The notes under the pieces were generated by a model. The model had not been told where the DNA came from, did no database searches, and worked only from the letters and a program-made list of their open reading frames with translations. Source: Rhodanobacter sp. OK091 (GTDB lineage: Bacteria; Pseudomonadota; Gammaproteobacteria; Xanthomonadales; Rhodanobacteraceae). Taken from it: DNA of 64,000 nucleotides. Shown here in pieces: positions 53,608-63,143 of this stretch; the first letter of the stretch is position 1, and every line of letters starts with the position of its first letter. Location of the stretch: assembly GCF_900142825.1 (NCBI RefSeq), contig NZ_FRCH01000002.1, forward strand, positions 248,001 through 312,000, read 5' to 3'. A program made the translations under genes and the position numbers.

Positions 53608-55878
53608 ATGTCCATGCCGTTTGCCATCAGCGCCCGCCACAAGGGTTTCAATCGCGCCGAGATCGTCGATCAGAATTTCATCGAGTTCGTGCAGTTGTGG
53701 CAGGGCGAGGTGCGCGCCGCGCCGCGCGACAGCGAGGCGGTATTGCCGGGCAGTGCGCTCGATGCACGCGGTTTTCGCGAGCTGCTCGAATCGCAGCTGA
53801 TCTCGCGCCATCTCGACCTGATGGCGCGCGTGCTGCGCGTGCAGAACAAGGTGTTCTACACGATCGGCTCGTCGGGCCATGAAGGCAACGCGATGGTGGC
53901 GCGGCTGACCCGGCATACCGATCCGGCGTTTCTGCATTACCGCTCCGGTGGCTTCATGGCCGAGCGTTTCCGCAAATTGCCGGGCATGGACCCGGTAACG
54001 GATTCGGCGTTGAGCTTCGCCGCCAGCAAGGACGATCCGGCCTCCGGTGGCCGCCACAAGGTATGGGGCAGCAAACCGTTGTGGGTGTTGCCGCAGACGT
54101 CCACGATCGCTTCGCACCTGCCCAAGGCGCTGGGCACGGCGGTGGCGATCGAACAGGCGCGCCGCATCGGTCATCAACTGCCGATTCCGGACGACAGCAT
54201 CACGATCTGCTCGTTCGGCGATGCATCGAGCAACCACGCCACCGCGCAGACCGCGTTCAACGCAGCGGCATGGACGGCTTACCAGAAGCTGCCCGCACCC
54301 GTGTTGTTCGTGTGCGAGGACAACGGCATCGGCATCTCGGTGAAGACGCCGGCCGGCTGGGTCGCCAGCAACTTCCAGCATCGTTCCAACCTCGATTATT
54401 TCTTTGCCGACGGACTCGATCTGGCCGAAGGCTACGCGCAGGTGCAGCGTGCGGTGGAACATTGCCGCAGTACGCGCCGGCCGACCTTCCTGCATCTGAA
54501 GACCACTCGCGTGATGGGTCATGCCGGCACCGATTTCGAGATCGAATGGCGCAGCGTCGAGGAGCTGTTCGCGGTCGAGGCAGCCGACCCGTTGCTGCGC
54601 TCGGCCGGCATCGCGCTGGAGTCCGGCCTGTACTCGAAGGACGCATTGCTGAATCTTTACGAGGCCACTCGCAGGCGCTGCTTCGCCGCCGCCGAGGATG
54701 CGGATTCGCGGCATCGGCTGACCTCGCTTGCCGACGTGATGAAGCCGCTGGCGCCCTATACGCCGGCTGCGGTGCAAGCTGAAGCCACGCGCTCGGACTA
54801 TGCCGAGAAGCGTCTCGCCGTATTCGGCGGCGAGGAAAAGCTGCCGGAGAAACTGCCGCCGCGGCACCTGGCGATCCAGATCGGCCAGGCCTTGCACGAC
54901 TTGCTGGCGAAGTATCCGCAGGCGCTGCTGTTTGGCGAGGACGTGGCGCAGAAGGGCGGCGTGTACACCGTCACCAAGGGTCTCAACAAGATCTTCAAGG
55001 GCAGCCGCGTGTTCAACACGCTGCTGGACGAGACGATGATCCTCGGCCTGGCCCAGGGCTACGCCAACATGGGCATGCTGCCGATGCCGGAGATCCAGTA
55101 CCTGGCGTATTTCCACAACGCCTGCGACCAGATCCGCGGCGAGGCGGCGTCGCTGCAGTTCTTTTCCAACGACCAGTACCGCAATCCGATGGTGATGCGC
55201 GTTGCCTCGCTCGGCTACCAGAAGGGTTTCGGCGGTCACTTCCACAACGACAACTCGATCACCGCGCTGCGCGACATTCCCGGCCTGGTGGTCGGCTGCG
55301 CCAGCCGCGGCGACGATGCGGCGATGATGCTGCGCACGATGATGGCGCTGGCCAAGGTCGACGGCCGCGTGTGCGCGTTCCTCGAACCCATCGCCTTGTA
55401 CATGACCAAGGATCTGTACGAAGCCGGCGATGGTCTGTGGCAGTACGACTATCCGGCACCGGATCAGGCGATGACTCTGGGCGAGGGGCGGATCTACAAC
55501 GCGGCGGCGAACGACCTGGTGATCTTTACCTTCGGCAATGGCGTGCCTATGGCTTTGCGTGCCGCCCGCACGATCGAGCAGGAGCTGGACTGGCAGGTGC
55601 GCGTGGTCGACCTGCGCTGGCTGGCGCCGCTCAACGATGCCTTCATCGCGGCGCAGGCAAAGAGCGCCAAGCGCATCCTGGTGCTGGACGAAGGGCGCAA
55701 GAGTGCCGGCGTGGGCGAAGGCGTGGTCACCGCCATCGTGGAAGGCGGCTGTGGCGCTACGCCGATGCGGCGCGTGGTCGGCGCGGATACGTTCACGCCG
55801 CTGGCCGGTGCGGCCTTGCTGGTATTGCCGGGTGAAGCCGACGTGGTGGCTGCGGCGCGGGAGCTGGCGAAGCGCTGA
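53608..55878 (+). CDS. 2-oxoisovalerate (branched-chain) dehydrogenase E1, fused alpha and beta subunits
   Basis: A 756-residue thiamine diphosphate enzyme. Residues about 50-370 are an E1-alpha domain with FYTIGSSGHEGNA, FLHYRSGGFMA and the TPP/metal motif SFGDASSNHATAQTAFNAA (GDA at 204-206). Residues about 415-750 are an E1-beta domain with LLFGEDVAQKGGVYTVTKGL, MPMPEIQYLAY and RWLAPLN. The two are normally separate chains. As a fusion it decarboxylates branched-chain 2-oxo acids (or pyruvate/acetoin-like substrates; specificity not readable). No E2 or E3 gene follows here, so partners must come from elsewhere. The ATG was chosen at 53608. Confidence 0.88.
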   Translation: MSMPFAISARHKGFNRAEIVDQNFIEFVQLWQGEVRAAPRDSEAVLPGSALDARGFRELLESQLISRHLDLMARVLRVQNKVFYTIGSSGHEGNAMVARLTRHTDPAFLHYRSGGFMAERFRKLPGMDPVTDSALSFAASKDDPASGGRHKVWGSKPLWVLPQTSTIASHLPKALGTAVAIEQARRIGHQLPIPDDSITICSFGDASSNHATAQTAFNAAAWTAYQKLPAPVLFVCEDNGIGISVKTPAGWVASNFQHRSNLDYFFADGLDLAEGYAQVQRAVEHCRSTRRPTFLHLKTTRVMGHAGTDFEIEWRSVEELFAVEAADPLLRSAGIALESGLYSKDALLNLYEATRRRCFAAAEDADSRHRLTSLADVMKPLAPYTPAAVQAEATRSDYAEKRLAVFGGEEKLPEKLPPRHLAIQIGQALHDLLAKYPQALLFGEDVAQKGGVYTVTKGLNKIFKGSRVFNTLLDETMILGLAQGYANMGMLPMPEIQYLAYFHNACDQIRGEAASLQFFSNDQYRNPMVMRVASLGYQKGFGGHFHNDNSITALRDIPGLVVGCASRGDDAAMMLRTMMALAKVDGRVCAFLEPIALYMTKDLYEAGDGLWQYDYPAPDQAMTLGEGRIYNAAANDLVIFTFGNGVPMALRAARTIEQELDWQVRVVDLRWLAPLNDAFIAAQAKSAKRILVLDEGRKSAGVGEGVVTAIVEGGCGATPMRRVVGADTFTPLAGAALLVLPGEADVVAAARELAKR

Positions 55879-55882
55879 GTCG

Positions 55883-57643
55883 CTACTCCCGCTTTTTCAC
55901 GATGTGCAGCCGTGGGCCGGGAGGCGCGTTCGGCGGCACGGTGTCGGCGTGCAGGCAAACCCGGTTGCGGCCGCTGAGCTTGGCCTCGTACATGGCCTGG
56001 TCGGCGCGTTCGACCAGCGACTCCACATCGTCGCCATCCCGGTAGATGGCGACGCCGATGCTGATGCTGAGCAGCATCGATTCGTCACCGGACGGAATTT
56101 CCATTCGATGCACGCGCCGGCACAGGCGGGTCGCCACCGGCATGGCCTGCTGCGGCGTAGTGCCATCGAGCAGGGCGACAAACTCCTCGCCACCGTAACG
56201 ACCGAGCAGATCGGATGGCCGCAACTCGGTAGCCAGTGCCTGCGCCACAGCGACCAGCGCGCGGTCGCCGGCGTTGTGTCCCTGACGATCGTTCAGCAGC
56301 TTGAAATGATCCAGATCGAGAAACAGCAACGCGATCGGCCGCGGCGGCCCGTTTGTCAGCAAGGCGCTGGCGCGTTCGGTCCAGGCGCGGCGGTTGAGCA
56401 CGTTGGTGAGCGCGTCATGATCGGCCAGCGCCCGCACGATGTCGCGGTCATGGCGCAGTCCGAGTGCACGATCGGCGAGGCCAAGCGACAACACGATCGC
56501 CTCGAACGCGCCGCCAGCCAGGCTCGCATCATTGAGCCAGTCCAGTTGCGGCAGCGCGCCGTTGACCTGTGCGCTGGTCATCGCAGTAAGCAGCAACAGC
56601 GGCGTCCAGCCGGCCAGGAAAAACCACGCCTGGCGCGAACCGCGCGCAGCGGCGACGATGGCGGCGACCAGCAGCAACGCCGCTCCGATCATCAGCAGCG
56701 GATTGAGCAGGATTTGCGCCACGTCGACCAGCAATGCGATATGGCTGCAGCGCATCAAGACCAGCTGGATCATGCCGACCGCCAGCGCCACGATCGGCAC
56801 CCGCAGCAGCGGCGCGTAACGCTGCAGTTCGCAGAACCGCATCATGAACAACGAAGCAAACGCCACCGACAGCGCCACGGCCGCCGGCCCGGCCAGCGGT
56901 GCCATGCCGGACAGCCAGCTCCATTCCAGCGGGTGGAACAGGAAGCCGGTCTGGATGCCCTGAATGAGCATGTAGCAGAAGATGTAACCGGCGTACCACG
57001 CATAGGTGACGTCGCGCAGCATCAACGCGAAGCACAGTGCCATCAGCACCATCGCCAGCATCACCGCGAAGCAGGCGCCGGCGAATACCAGCCACTGCGC
57101 ATCCTGCTGGAGATACTCGTTCCAGGACTGCAACTGGAATCGCACCGGCGCACTCAGCGTCGGGGACGGTTCGAACCGGAGCAGGATCGGTGCCGACGCG
57201 GGCAGGTCGGCCGGGACCCGCCAGGCCAGCCGGCCGTGGCCGTGGGCCGCTGCACTGAAGTCATCCAGCGCCAGCGCCACCGGCTGCGTTTCGCCACCGT
57301 TGGCGAAGACGGTGGCCGTGCTCAGCGGAGGCGGGTAGATCGTCAGCACCCGTTCGCCATTGTCCCAGGGCGGCTGTGATGCGATGACCACCCAGCTGCC
57401 GGCGGTGCTGCGCGGAAAGCGCTGCAACAGGGAGGGGTCGAAACTCTTCAGCTGGCCTGCGCGGTATTCGGCGAGCACGACTTGCGCTGTGTCATTGGTG
57501 CGGACTTCGCGCCAGGCGCCGTTCAACGGAGTAGCCGCATGGGCTGCACCCAGACCCAGCCATAGCAGGCTGAGCACAAGACCGGGCCATGACCGCCAAC
57601 GGCGATCCGATCCCGGTAATGTGATCAGCTTCCTCATCTGCAT
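55883..57643 (-). CDS. Membrane diguanylate cyclase (7TM-DISM/GGDEF)
   Basis: A 586-residue signalling protein. A signal-peptide-like N terminus is followed by a periplasmic sensor region (about 35-180), seven membrane helices (about 190-385) and a C-terminal GGDEF domain beginning DHDALTNVLNRRAW. The active site is GGEEF at 484-488 and is intact, so c-di-GMP synthesis from GTP is expected. The inhibitory I-site RPSD lies five residues before it (475-478), implying product feedback. The first helix pair and the sensor region suggest carbohydrate or unknown periplasmic ligands. It is a single gene between convergent E1 and the intergenic region before mfd. Confidence 0.9.
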   Translation of the reverse strand: MQMRKLITLPGSDRRWRSWPGLVLSLLWLGLGAAHAATPLNGAWREVRTNDTAQVVLAEYRAGQLKSFDPSLLQRFPRSTAGSWVVIASQPPWDNGERVLTIYPPPLSTATVFANGGETQPVALALDDFSAAAHGHGRLAWRVPADLPASAPILLRFEPSPTLSAPVRFQLQSWNEYLQQDAQWLVFAGACFAVMLAMVLMALCFALMLRDVTYAWYAGYIFCYMLIQGIQTGFLFHPLEWSWLSGMAPLAGPAAVALSVAFASLFMMRFCELQRYAPLLRVPIVALAVGMIQLVLMRCSHIALLVDVAQILLNPLLMIGAALLLVAAIVAAARGSRQAWFFLAGWTPLLLLTAMTSAQVNGALPQLDWLNDASLAGGAFEAIVLSLGLADRALGLRHDRDIVRALADHDALTNVLNRRAWTERASALLTNGPPRPIALLFLDLDHFKLLNDRQGHNAGDRALVAVAQALATELRPSDLLGRYGGEEFVALLDGTTPQQAMPVATRLCRRVHRMEIPSGDESMLLSISIGVAIYRDGDDVESLVERADQAMYEAKLSGRNRVCLHADTVPPNAPPGPRLHIVKKRE

Positions 57644-57977
57644 CTCTCCGCTCTGTCAATCTCGTTCGAGATCGCGAATGACGCGTACTTTTTGCCGGAT
57701 CGGCCGTATTCACGAGCGAACGGTGTGGTGCCCGCGCGGCATCGAGCCAGGGGCTCCGTGCCGGGCCGGACGGCAACATCCGAACTTGCACATCTCTTGT
57801 GAACATGTCAAGCATGCGACGTGCCAGCGTCGATGCGCACGACCCGGAGCCCCGGCCTTGCTCACTCGTGAAGCTGGCACGGCATCCGATGATAGGGGCG
57901 GCCAGTCGCTTGTTGCGGCCCCTGAACGGTTCGATCCGGACGTGGAAGGTCACTTGCGCCGGGCTCTGCCGGTTGGC
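57644..57977. other. Intergenic region between mfd and the diguanylate cyclase
   Basis: 334 nt without a supportable gene. The GGDEF gene's promoter must lie here. ATCTCGTTCGAGAT (57659-57672), an inverted repeat of six-base arms, stands about 16 bases before its start and is a possible operator. Nothing else stands out. Confidence 0.35.
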
Positions 57978-60900
57978 TCAGCCAGGCCGGCGAGCACCCA
58001 GCAGTATCAGCACTTCCTGCGCGCTGCGGATACGCTCGGTCGCGCCGGGAAGATCCAGTGTGATCTTCAACTTGTCCTGACCATCGAGCTTATAGACGCG
58101 CGGCAGCTGCTGGATCAGCTTGATGATCAGCATCGGATCGACGTCGGGCGGATTTCCCTGGTAACTCGCGCGGAACACGATGCGGCCGCCGTTGGCACCG
58201 AAGTCGAGTTTGCGGATGCCGAGCGGGGTGGCCATCAGCTTCAGCCCGGCCACGGCGAACAGGTGCTTGGCGCTGTCCGGCAGCAAGCCGAACCTGTCGA
58301 TCATTTCCACCTGCAGGTCGCGCAAGTCGTCTTCGCTGCGCGCGCTGGCGATGCGCTTGTACAAGGTCAGGCGCGCGTGCACGTCGGGCAGGTAGTCGTC
58401 GGGGATCAGCGCAGGCAGGTGCAGTTCGACCTCGGTCTCGTGTTCGGTGCTGAGGTCGAAGTCCGGGATCTTGCCCGACTTCAGTGCGCGCACCGCACGA
58501 TCCAGCAGTTCGGTGTACAGGCCGAAACCGATCTCCTGGATCTGGCCGGACTGCTCGTCGCCCAGCAGTTCGCCCGCGCCGCGGATTTCCAGGTCGTGCG
58601 TGGCCAGGGTGAAGCCGGCGCCGAGTTCTTCCAGCGACGCGAGCGCTTCCAGGCGCTTCTGTGCATCGGCGGTGATCGACTTGCGGTCGGGTACGACGAG
58701 ATAAGCGTAGGCGCGGTGATGCGAGCGCCCCACGCGGCCGCGCAGCTGATGCAGCTGCGCCAGTCCGAAACGGTCGGCGCGGTTGATGATGATGGTGTTG
58801 GCGGTCGGGATGTCGATGCCGGTTTCGATGATTGTCGTGCATACCAGCACGTTGAAACGCTGGCGGTGGAAATCCGCCATCACGCCCTCCAGCTCGCGCT
58901 CCGGCATCTGGCCATGGGCGATGCGGATGCGCGCCTCGGGCACCAGCTCCTCCAGTTCGCGGACGGTGCGCTCGATGCTCTGCACCTCGTTGTGCAGGAA
59001 GTACACCTGGCCGCCGCGCGACAGTTCGCGCTGCAAGGCTTCGCGGATCGTCGCCGGATCCCAGGCGGAAATGAACGTTCGCACGGCCGAGCGATGCGCC
59101 GGCGGTGTGGCGATCAGCGAGAGATCGCGCAGGCCGGCCATCGCCATGTTCAGCGTGCGCGGGATCGGCGTGGCGGTCATGGTCAGCAGATCCACTTCGG
59201 CGCGCAGCTTCTTCAGCTGCTCCTTCTGGCGCACGCCGAAGCGCTGTTCCTCGTCGACGATGACCAGGCCGAGGTTCTTGAACTTGATATCCGGCTGCAG
59301 CAGCTTGTGGGTGCCCACGATCACGTCGATCTGGCCGTCGGCGAGCCGTTTCAGCGCCTCGTTCACTTCCTTGGCCGACTTGAAGCGCGACAGCACGTCG
59401 ACACGCACCGGCCAGTCGGCGAAGCGATCGGCGAAATTGCGGTAATGCTGCTGGGCCAGCAAGGTGGTCGGCACCAGCACGGCGACCTGCTTGCCCGCGG
59501 TGGCGGTGGCGAATGCGGCGCGCAGCGCGACCTCGGTCTTGCCGAAGCCGACATCGCCGCAGATCACCCGGTCCATCGCGCGCGGCGCGGCTAGGTCGGC
59601 GAGCACGGCTTCGATCGCGGTTTCCTGGTCGGGTGTTTCCTCGAACGGGAAAGTGCTGCCGAATTCCTCTACCAATTGGCGATCGATCGGCATCGACTCG
59701 CCGCCGCGCGCCTGACGCTGCGCATAGATCGCCAGCAGTTCGGCGGCGACGTCGCGCACCTTTTCCGCGGCCTTCTTGCGTGCACGTTCCCATGCGTCGC
59801 CGCCCAGCGAATGCAGCGGTGCCAGTTCCGGCGCGGTGCCGGAGTAGCGGCTGACCAGGCCGAGCTGCGCCACCGGCACATACAGCTTGTCGCCCTTGGC
59901 GTATTCGATGACGAGGAACTCGCCATCCATGCCGCCCACATCCATCGAGACCAGGCCCTGGTAGCGGCCCACGCCGTGATCGACATGCACGATCGGCGCA
60001 CCGAGGGTGAGCTCGGTGAGATCGCGGATGATCGCTTCCGGATCGCGCGCGGTGCCGCGACGACGCTTGCGGTCGCGTTCGCTGCGCACGCGCTCGCCGT
60101 AGAGCTCGCGCTCGGTGAGCACGGTGATCGCCGGTTTGGTGAGTGCGAAGCCTTGCTCGAGTCCTGCGATGGTGATGGCGAAGCGTTGCGCATCCGTAGC
60201 GAGGAAAGCGGTCCAGCCATCCACGTTGTCCGGTTTCATCCCGCCACCGGCCAGCGTTTCGATCAGTGCCTCGCGCCGACCCGCCGAGTCGGCGGTGATC
60301 AGCACCCGCCCCGGATAGCTGGACAGGAAATGCCGCAGCGACGTACCCGGCTCCTCGCCCTTGCGGTTGAGCGGCAACTCCGGCGCGGGCTGGGTGCCGG
60401 CGGCGACAGCGTGCTCATGGCCGGCGTCGACGACTTCCACGCGCAACCGTTTGTTGAGTTGTTCGCGCAATTGTTCGGGCGGCAGATACAGCTCGGCCGG
60501 CGGCAGCACCGGACGTTCGATGTCGTGCGCGCGCTGGTCGTAGCGTTCGGCGGTCTGCGTCCAGAACTGGTCGGCTGCATCGCCGGCACCCTCGCCGAGT
60601 ACGAACAGCGCATTGTCGGCGAGGTAGTCGAACAGCGTAGCGGTCTGCCGGAAGAACAGCGGCAGGTAATACTCGATGCCGCCTGGCGTCACGCCTTCCT
60701 TCATATCCTGATACAACGGACAGCGGCGCACGTCGATCGGGAAGCGCTCGCGCAGGTTGCCGCGAAACTCTTTCGCGGCCTCGTCGGTGAGCGGGAACTC
60801 ACGTGCGGGCAGCAACTCGATCTTCTCCACCTGCTGCTGCGAGCGCTGGGTTTCCGGATCGAAGCTGCGGATCGATTCCACTTCGTCGTCGAACAGTTCG

Positions 60901-61451
60901 ATGCGATACGGCTCGGCGGTGCCCATCGGAAAAATGTCGAGCAACGCACCGCGCACCGCAAAGTCGCCCGGCTCGGCCACCTGCGGCACATGGCGATAGC
61001 CGGAGGCCTCAAGCCGGCGTTGTTCGGCGAGAAGATCCAGCTTCTGGCGCCTGGCCAGCACCAGCCCGGAACCGGTGATGTGCGCGCGCGGCGCGATCCG
61101 TTGCATCAGCGTCGCCACCGGCACCACCAGCACGCCGCGTTTCACATTGGGCAACTGATACAGCGTGGCGATACGCTGCGAGACGATTTCCGGATGCGGA
61201 CTGAACACGTCGTAGGGCAGCGTTTCCCAGTCCGGGAAATGCAGCACGGGCAGGCCGCCGCCGAAGATGTTCAGCTCGGCTTCCAGCGCCTGTGCACGCT
61301 GGGTATCGCGGGTCACCGCCACCAGCAAGCCGTCGTGGGTGCGTGCCGCTTCCGCGATCAGCAGTGCCCGCGCGGAGCCGTGGGGTGGCGTCCAGTAGCG
61401 GCGTTGCTTGGGGGTGGTGGGCAGGGGCGGGTGCTTGATCAGGCTGGACAT
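57978..61451 (-). CDS. mfd: Transcription-repair coupling factor
   Basis: A 1157-residue DNA translocase that removes stalled RNA polymerase and recruits UvrA. The N-terminal UvrB-homology part (VVATLMQRIAPRAH, LARRQKLDLLAEQRRLEASGY) is followed by the RNA polymerase-interacting tudor-like domain (GAPIVHVDHGVGRYQGL near 515), then a RecG-like helicase with Walker A VICGDVGFGKTEVALRA, the DEEQ motif in VIVDEEQRFGVRQKEQ, TATPIPRTL, and GRSHHRAYAYLVVP. The C-terminal TRCF domain is present. Complete, normal length, ATG start at 61451. The upstream GNAT gene is on the same strand, but a hairpin separates them. Confidence 0.97.
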   Translation of the reverse strand: MSSLIKHPPLPTTPKQRRYWTPPHGSARALLIAEAARTHDGLLVAVTRDTQRAQALEAELNIFGGGLPVLHFPDWETLPYDVFSPHPEIVSQRIATLYQLPNVKRGVLVVPVATLMQRIAPRAHITGSGLVLARRQKLDLLAEQRRLEASGYRHVPQVAEPGDFAVRGALLDIFPMGTAEPYRIELFDDEVESIRSFDPETQRSQQQVEKIELLPAREFPLTDEAAKEFRGNLRERFPIDVRRCPLYQDMKEGVTPGGIEYYLPLFFRQTATLFDYLADNALFVLGEGAGDAADQFWTQTAERYDQRAHDIERPVLPPAELYLPPEQLREQLNKRLRVEVVDAGHEHAVAAGTQPAPELPLNRKGEEPGTSLRHFLSSYPGRVLITADSAGRREALIETLAGGGMKPDNVDGWTAFLATDAQRFAITIAGLEQGFALTKPAITVLTERELYGERVRSERDRKRRRGTARDPEAIIRDLTELTLGAPIVHVDHGVGRYQGLVSMDVGGMDGEFLVIEYAKGDKLYVPVAQLGLVSRYSGTAPELAPLHSLGGDAWERARKKAAEKVRDVAAELLAIYAQRQARGGESMPIDRQLVEEFGSTFPFEETPDQETAIEAVLADLAAPRAMDRVICGDVGFGKTEVALRAAFATATAGKQVAVLVPTTLLAQQHYRNFADRFADWPVRVDVLSRFKSAKEVNEALKRLADGQIDVIVGTHKLLQPDIKFKNLGLVIVDEEQRFGVRQKEQLKKLRAEVDLLTMTATPIPRTLNMAMAGLRDLSLIATPPAHRSAVRTFISAWDPATIREALQRELSRGGQVYFLHNEVQSIERTVRELEELVPEARIRIAHGQMPERELEGVMADFHRQRFNVLVCTTIIETGIDIPTANTIIINRADRFGLAQLHQLRGRVGRSHHRAYAYLVVPDRKSITADAQKRLEALASLEELGAGFTLATHDLEIRGAGELLGDEQSGQIQEIGFGLYTELLDRAVRALKSGKIPDFDLSTEHETEVELHLPALIPDDYLPDVHARLTLYKRIASARSEDDLRDLQVEMIDRFGLLPDSAKHLFAVAGLKLMATPLGIRKLDFGANGGRIVFRASYQGNPPDVDPMLIIKLIQQLPRVYKLDGQDKLKITLDLPGATERIRSAQEVLILLGARRPG

Positions 61452-61514
61452 AGGGACGCGTGTTCAGGGCGCCGCCATCGAGCCGCGCCGGGGAAAGCGG
61501 GCAAGTGTAACGCG

Positions 61515-61540
61515 ACAGCCCCGGCGGGCCGGGGCTGTTT
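61515..61540. terminator. Hairpin between mfd and GNAT gene
   Basis: ACAGCCCCGGC and GCCGGGGCTGT pair around a minimal GG centre, followed on the plus strand by TTTGTGT. Both flanking genes are on the minus strand, where no T-run follows, so its use as a terminator for the GNAT gene is uncertain. Confidence 0.4.
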
Positions 61541-61557
61541 GTGTACAAGTGGCGCGA

Positions 61558-62163
61558 TCAGAGCTTCAGCGTGATCAGCGCAGTGCCTGGTTCGTCCGGC
61601 ACCATCCGCTGGGTGAAGCCCAGCTCGTGGCACAGGTCCAGCATCGGACGGTTCTCTTGCAATACGTAACCCCACAGCTCGGCGAGGCGGCGACGACGGC
61701 TGTCGTCGACCAGCCGCTGCATCAACAGGGCGCCGAGGCCGAGACGGCACCAGTCATGTTCTACCAGCACCGAAAACTCGGCCGCGTCGGTAGCTGCGTC
61801 GACGTAGATCCGGCCTACACCGCGCATCTCCGCCGGCTGCACCGACTCATCCATCAATACATAAGCGGTCTCGAATGCCGGATCGATCCGGCACATCCGC
61901 TGTGCCATCGGCGCAGGCAGTTCGGACATGGCGTGCAGAAAGCGGCGCCGGATATCTTCCGGCGACAGTCGGCTGAAGCAGCGTTGCATCGCGGCCACGT
62001 CACCGGGCTCGATCGCGCGCAGCAGCAACTCGCGATCGTCCTGCGTACGTACCTGTTCGCCATGGGCCGACGGCGCCACGCGGGGGCGGGCAAAACGCTC
62101 GCTGCTGCGCGGCGGCAACGGGGCGAATCGGGAAGGGGCGTAGAAGTCGATGGCGGGAATCAT
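61558..62163 (-). CDS. GNAT acetyltransferase, Pat-C-terminus-like
   Basis: A 201-residue GNAT protein. The conserved opening DDRELLLRAIEPGDVAAMQRCFSRLSPEDIRRRFLHAMSELP (about 42-83) and VEHDWCRLGLGALLMQRLVDDSRRR (acetyl-CoA motif A, about 143-167) are typical of the acetyltransferase module found at the C terminus of protein acetyltransferase Pat/AcuA-like proteins. It lacks the large acyl-CoA synthetase-like part. It may acetylate protein lysines or a small molecule; substrate unknown. The ATG at 62163 was chosen because upstream residues show no conserved sequence. Confidence 0.82.
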   Translation of the reverse strand: MIPAIDFYAPSRFAPLPPRSSERFARPRVAPSAHGEQVRTQDDRELLLRAIEPGDVAAMQRCFSRLSPEDIRRRFLHAMSELPAPMAQRMCRIDPAFETAYVLMDESVQPAEMRGVGRIYVDAATDAAEFSVLVEHDWCRLGLGALLMQRLVDDSRRRRLAELWGYVLQENRPMLDLCHELGFTQRMVPDEPGTALITLKL

Positions 62164-62348
62164 GGGACGTCCGTACTTTTGCGTATTGTGTGCAATGCAA
62201 CATGAATTTGCAATAACGAACCGTATGACTAGCTGCGGCATGATGTCCCTACCGATGTAAATCGTGTTGCAGCACGGGATGCCGCCAAATCGGCGGACAG
62301 CAGCGGCGGCACACCGCAGAATACGAGCCGAATCCCACGGAGCACGGC

Positions 62349-62750
62349 ATGAGCCGCAAACAAGCCAGCGGCCTCACTGTCGCTCAACTGAACGCGCTGT
62401 GCCGTCATTGGCCCGGCGTCACGCGTGATACCAAGTGGGGTATCGACGCGGTGTTCAGCGTCGGTGGCAAGATGTTCGCGGTGATGCCGTCGGACGGCAG
62501 CGAGGGCGGCCGACTGTCGTTCAAGGTGGCCGACGACCGTTTCCTGGAACTCACCGATCAACCAGGCGTGATTCCGGCGCCGTACCTGGCACGCGCACAC
62601 TGGATCTCGGTCATCGAGCCGTCGCGTTTCGCCACGGCCGAGCTGGCGGCGTTCATCCTCGACGCGTACACGCTGGTGCGCGCGAAACTGACCAGGAAAT
62701 CGCAGGCGGAGCTCGGTCCGCTGCCGACACTTAAGACGGATAAAAAATGA
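62349..62750 (+). CDS. MmcQ/YjbR-family protein
   Basis: A 133-residue protein of the MmcQ/YjbR family, a small alpha/beta fold sometimes described as DNA-binding. Features are LNALCRHWPGVTRDTKWGIDAVFSVGGKMFAVM (14-46), LSFKVADDRFLELTDQPGVIPAPYLARAHWISV, and a C-terminal helix SYTLVRAKL-like region. The role is not established. Its stop overlaps the start of the VOC gene (ATGA), so the two are co-transcribed. Confidence 0.85.
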   Translation: MSRKQASGLTVAQLNALCRHWPGVTRDTKWGIDAVFSVGGKMFAVMPSDGSEGGRLSFKVADDRFLELTDQPGVIPAPYLARAHWISVIEPSRFATAELAAFILDAYTLVRAKLTRKSQAELGPLPTLKTDKK

Positions 62751-63139
62751 AACAGCATCTCGGCGCGCTGGCGTTGCTGGTGGCGGACTATGACGAGGCG
62801 ATCGCCTGGTATACCCGCGCACTTGGCTTCGAATTGATCGAGGACACCGACATGGGCGACGGCAAGCGTTGGGTTTTGCTGGCGCCGCCCGGCTCGAGCG
62901 AAACCCGCCTGCTGCTGGCCAAGGCGAAAGGCGACGAGCAGGCCTCGCGCATCGGCAACCAGACCGGCGGTCGTGTATTCCTGTTGCTCAATACCGACGA
63001 CTTCCAGCGCGACTGGCAGCGCATGCGCGCCCAGGGCGTGCACTTCCGCGAGGAACCGCGGTACGAGGCCTATGGCACGGTCGCCGTGTTCGATGATCTG
63101 TACGGCAATGGCTGGGACTTGCTGGAACTGAAGCGTTGA
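62747..63139 (+). CDS. VOC-family (glyoxalase/bleomycin-resistance fold) protein
   Basis: A 130-residue protein with two beta-alpha-beta-beta-beta halves: LGALALLVADYDEAIAWYTRALGFELIED and FLLLNTDDFQRDWQRMRAQGVHFREEPR ... AVFDDLYGNGWDLLELK. Metal-binding positions fit H4 early, and the terminal WDLLEL glutamate. The family includes glyoxalase I, dioxygenases and drug-binding proteins; no substrate can be assigned. It is coupled to the MmcQ-like gene. Confidence 0.88.
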   Translation: MKQHLGALALLVADYDEAIAWYTRALGFELIEDTDMGDGKRWVLLAPPGSSETRLLLAKAKGDEQASRIGNQTGGRVFLLLNTDDFQRDWQRMRAQGVHFREEPRYEAYGTVAVFDDLYGNGWDLLELKR

Positions 63140-63143
63140 TGCG

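Noticed and set aside
53584..55245. 553-codon minus-strand frame
   Set aside because: Antisense to the E1 gene; no domain signature.
59676..61574. 632-codon plus-strand frame
   Set aside because: Antisense to mfd, whose motifs are all intact.
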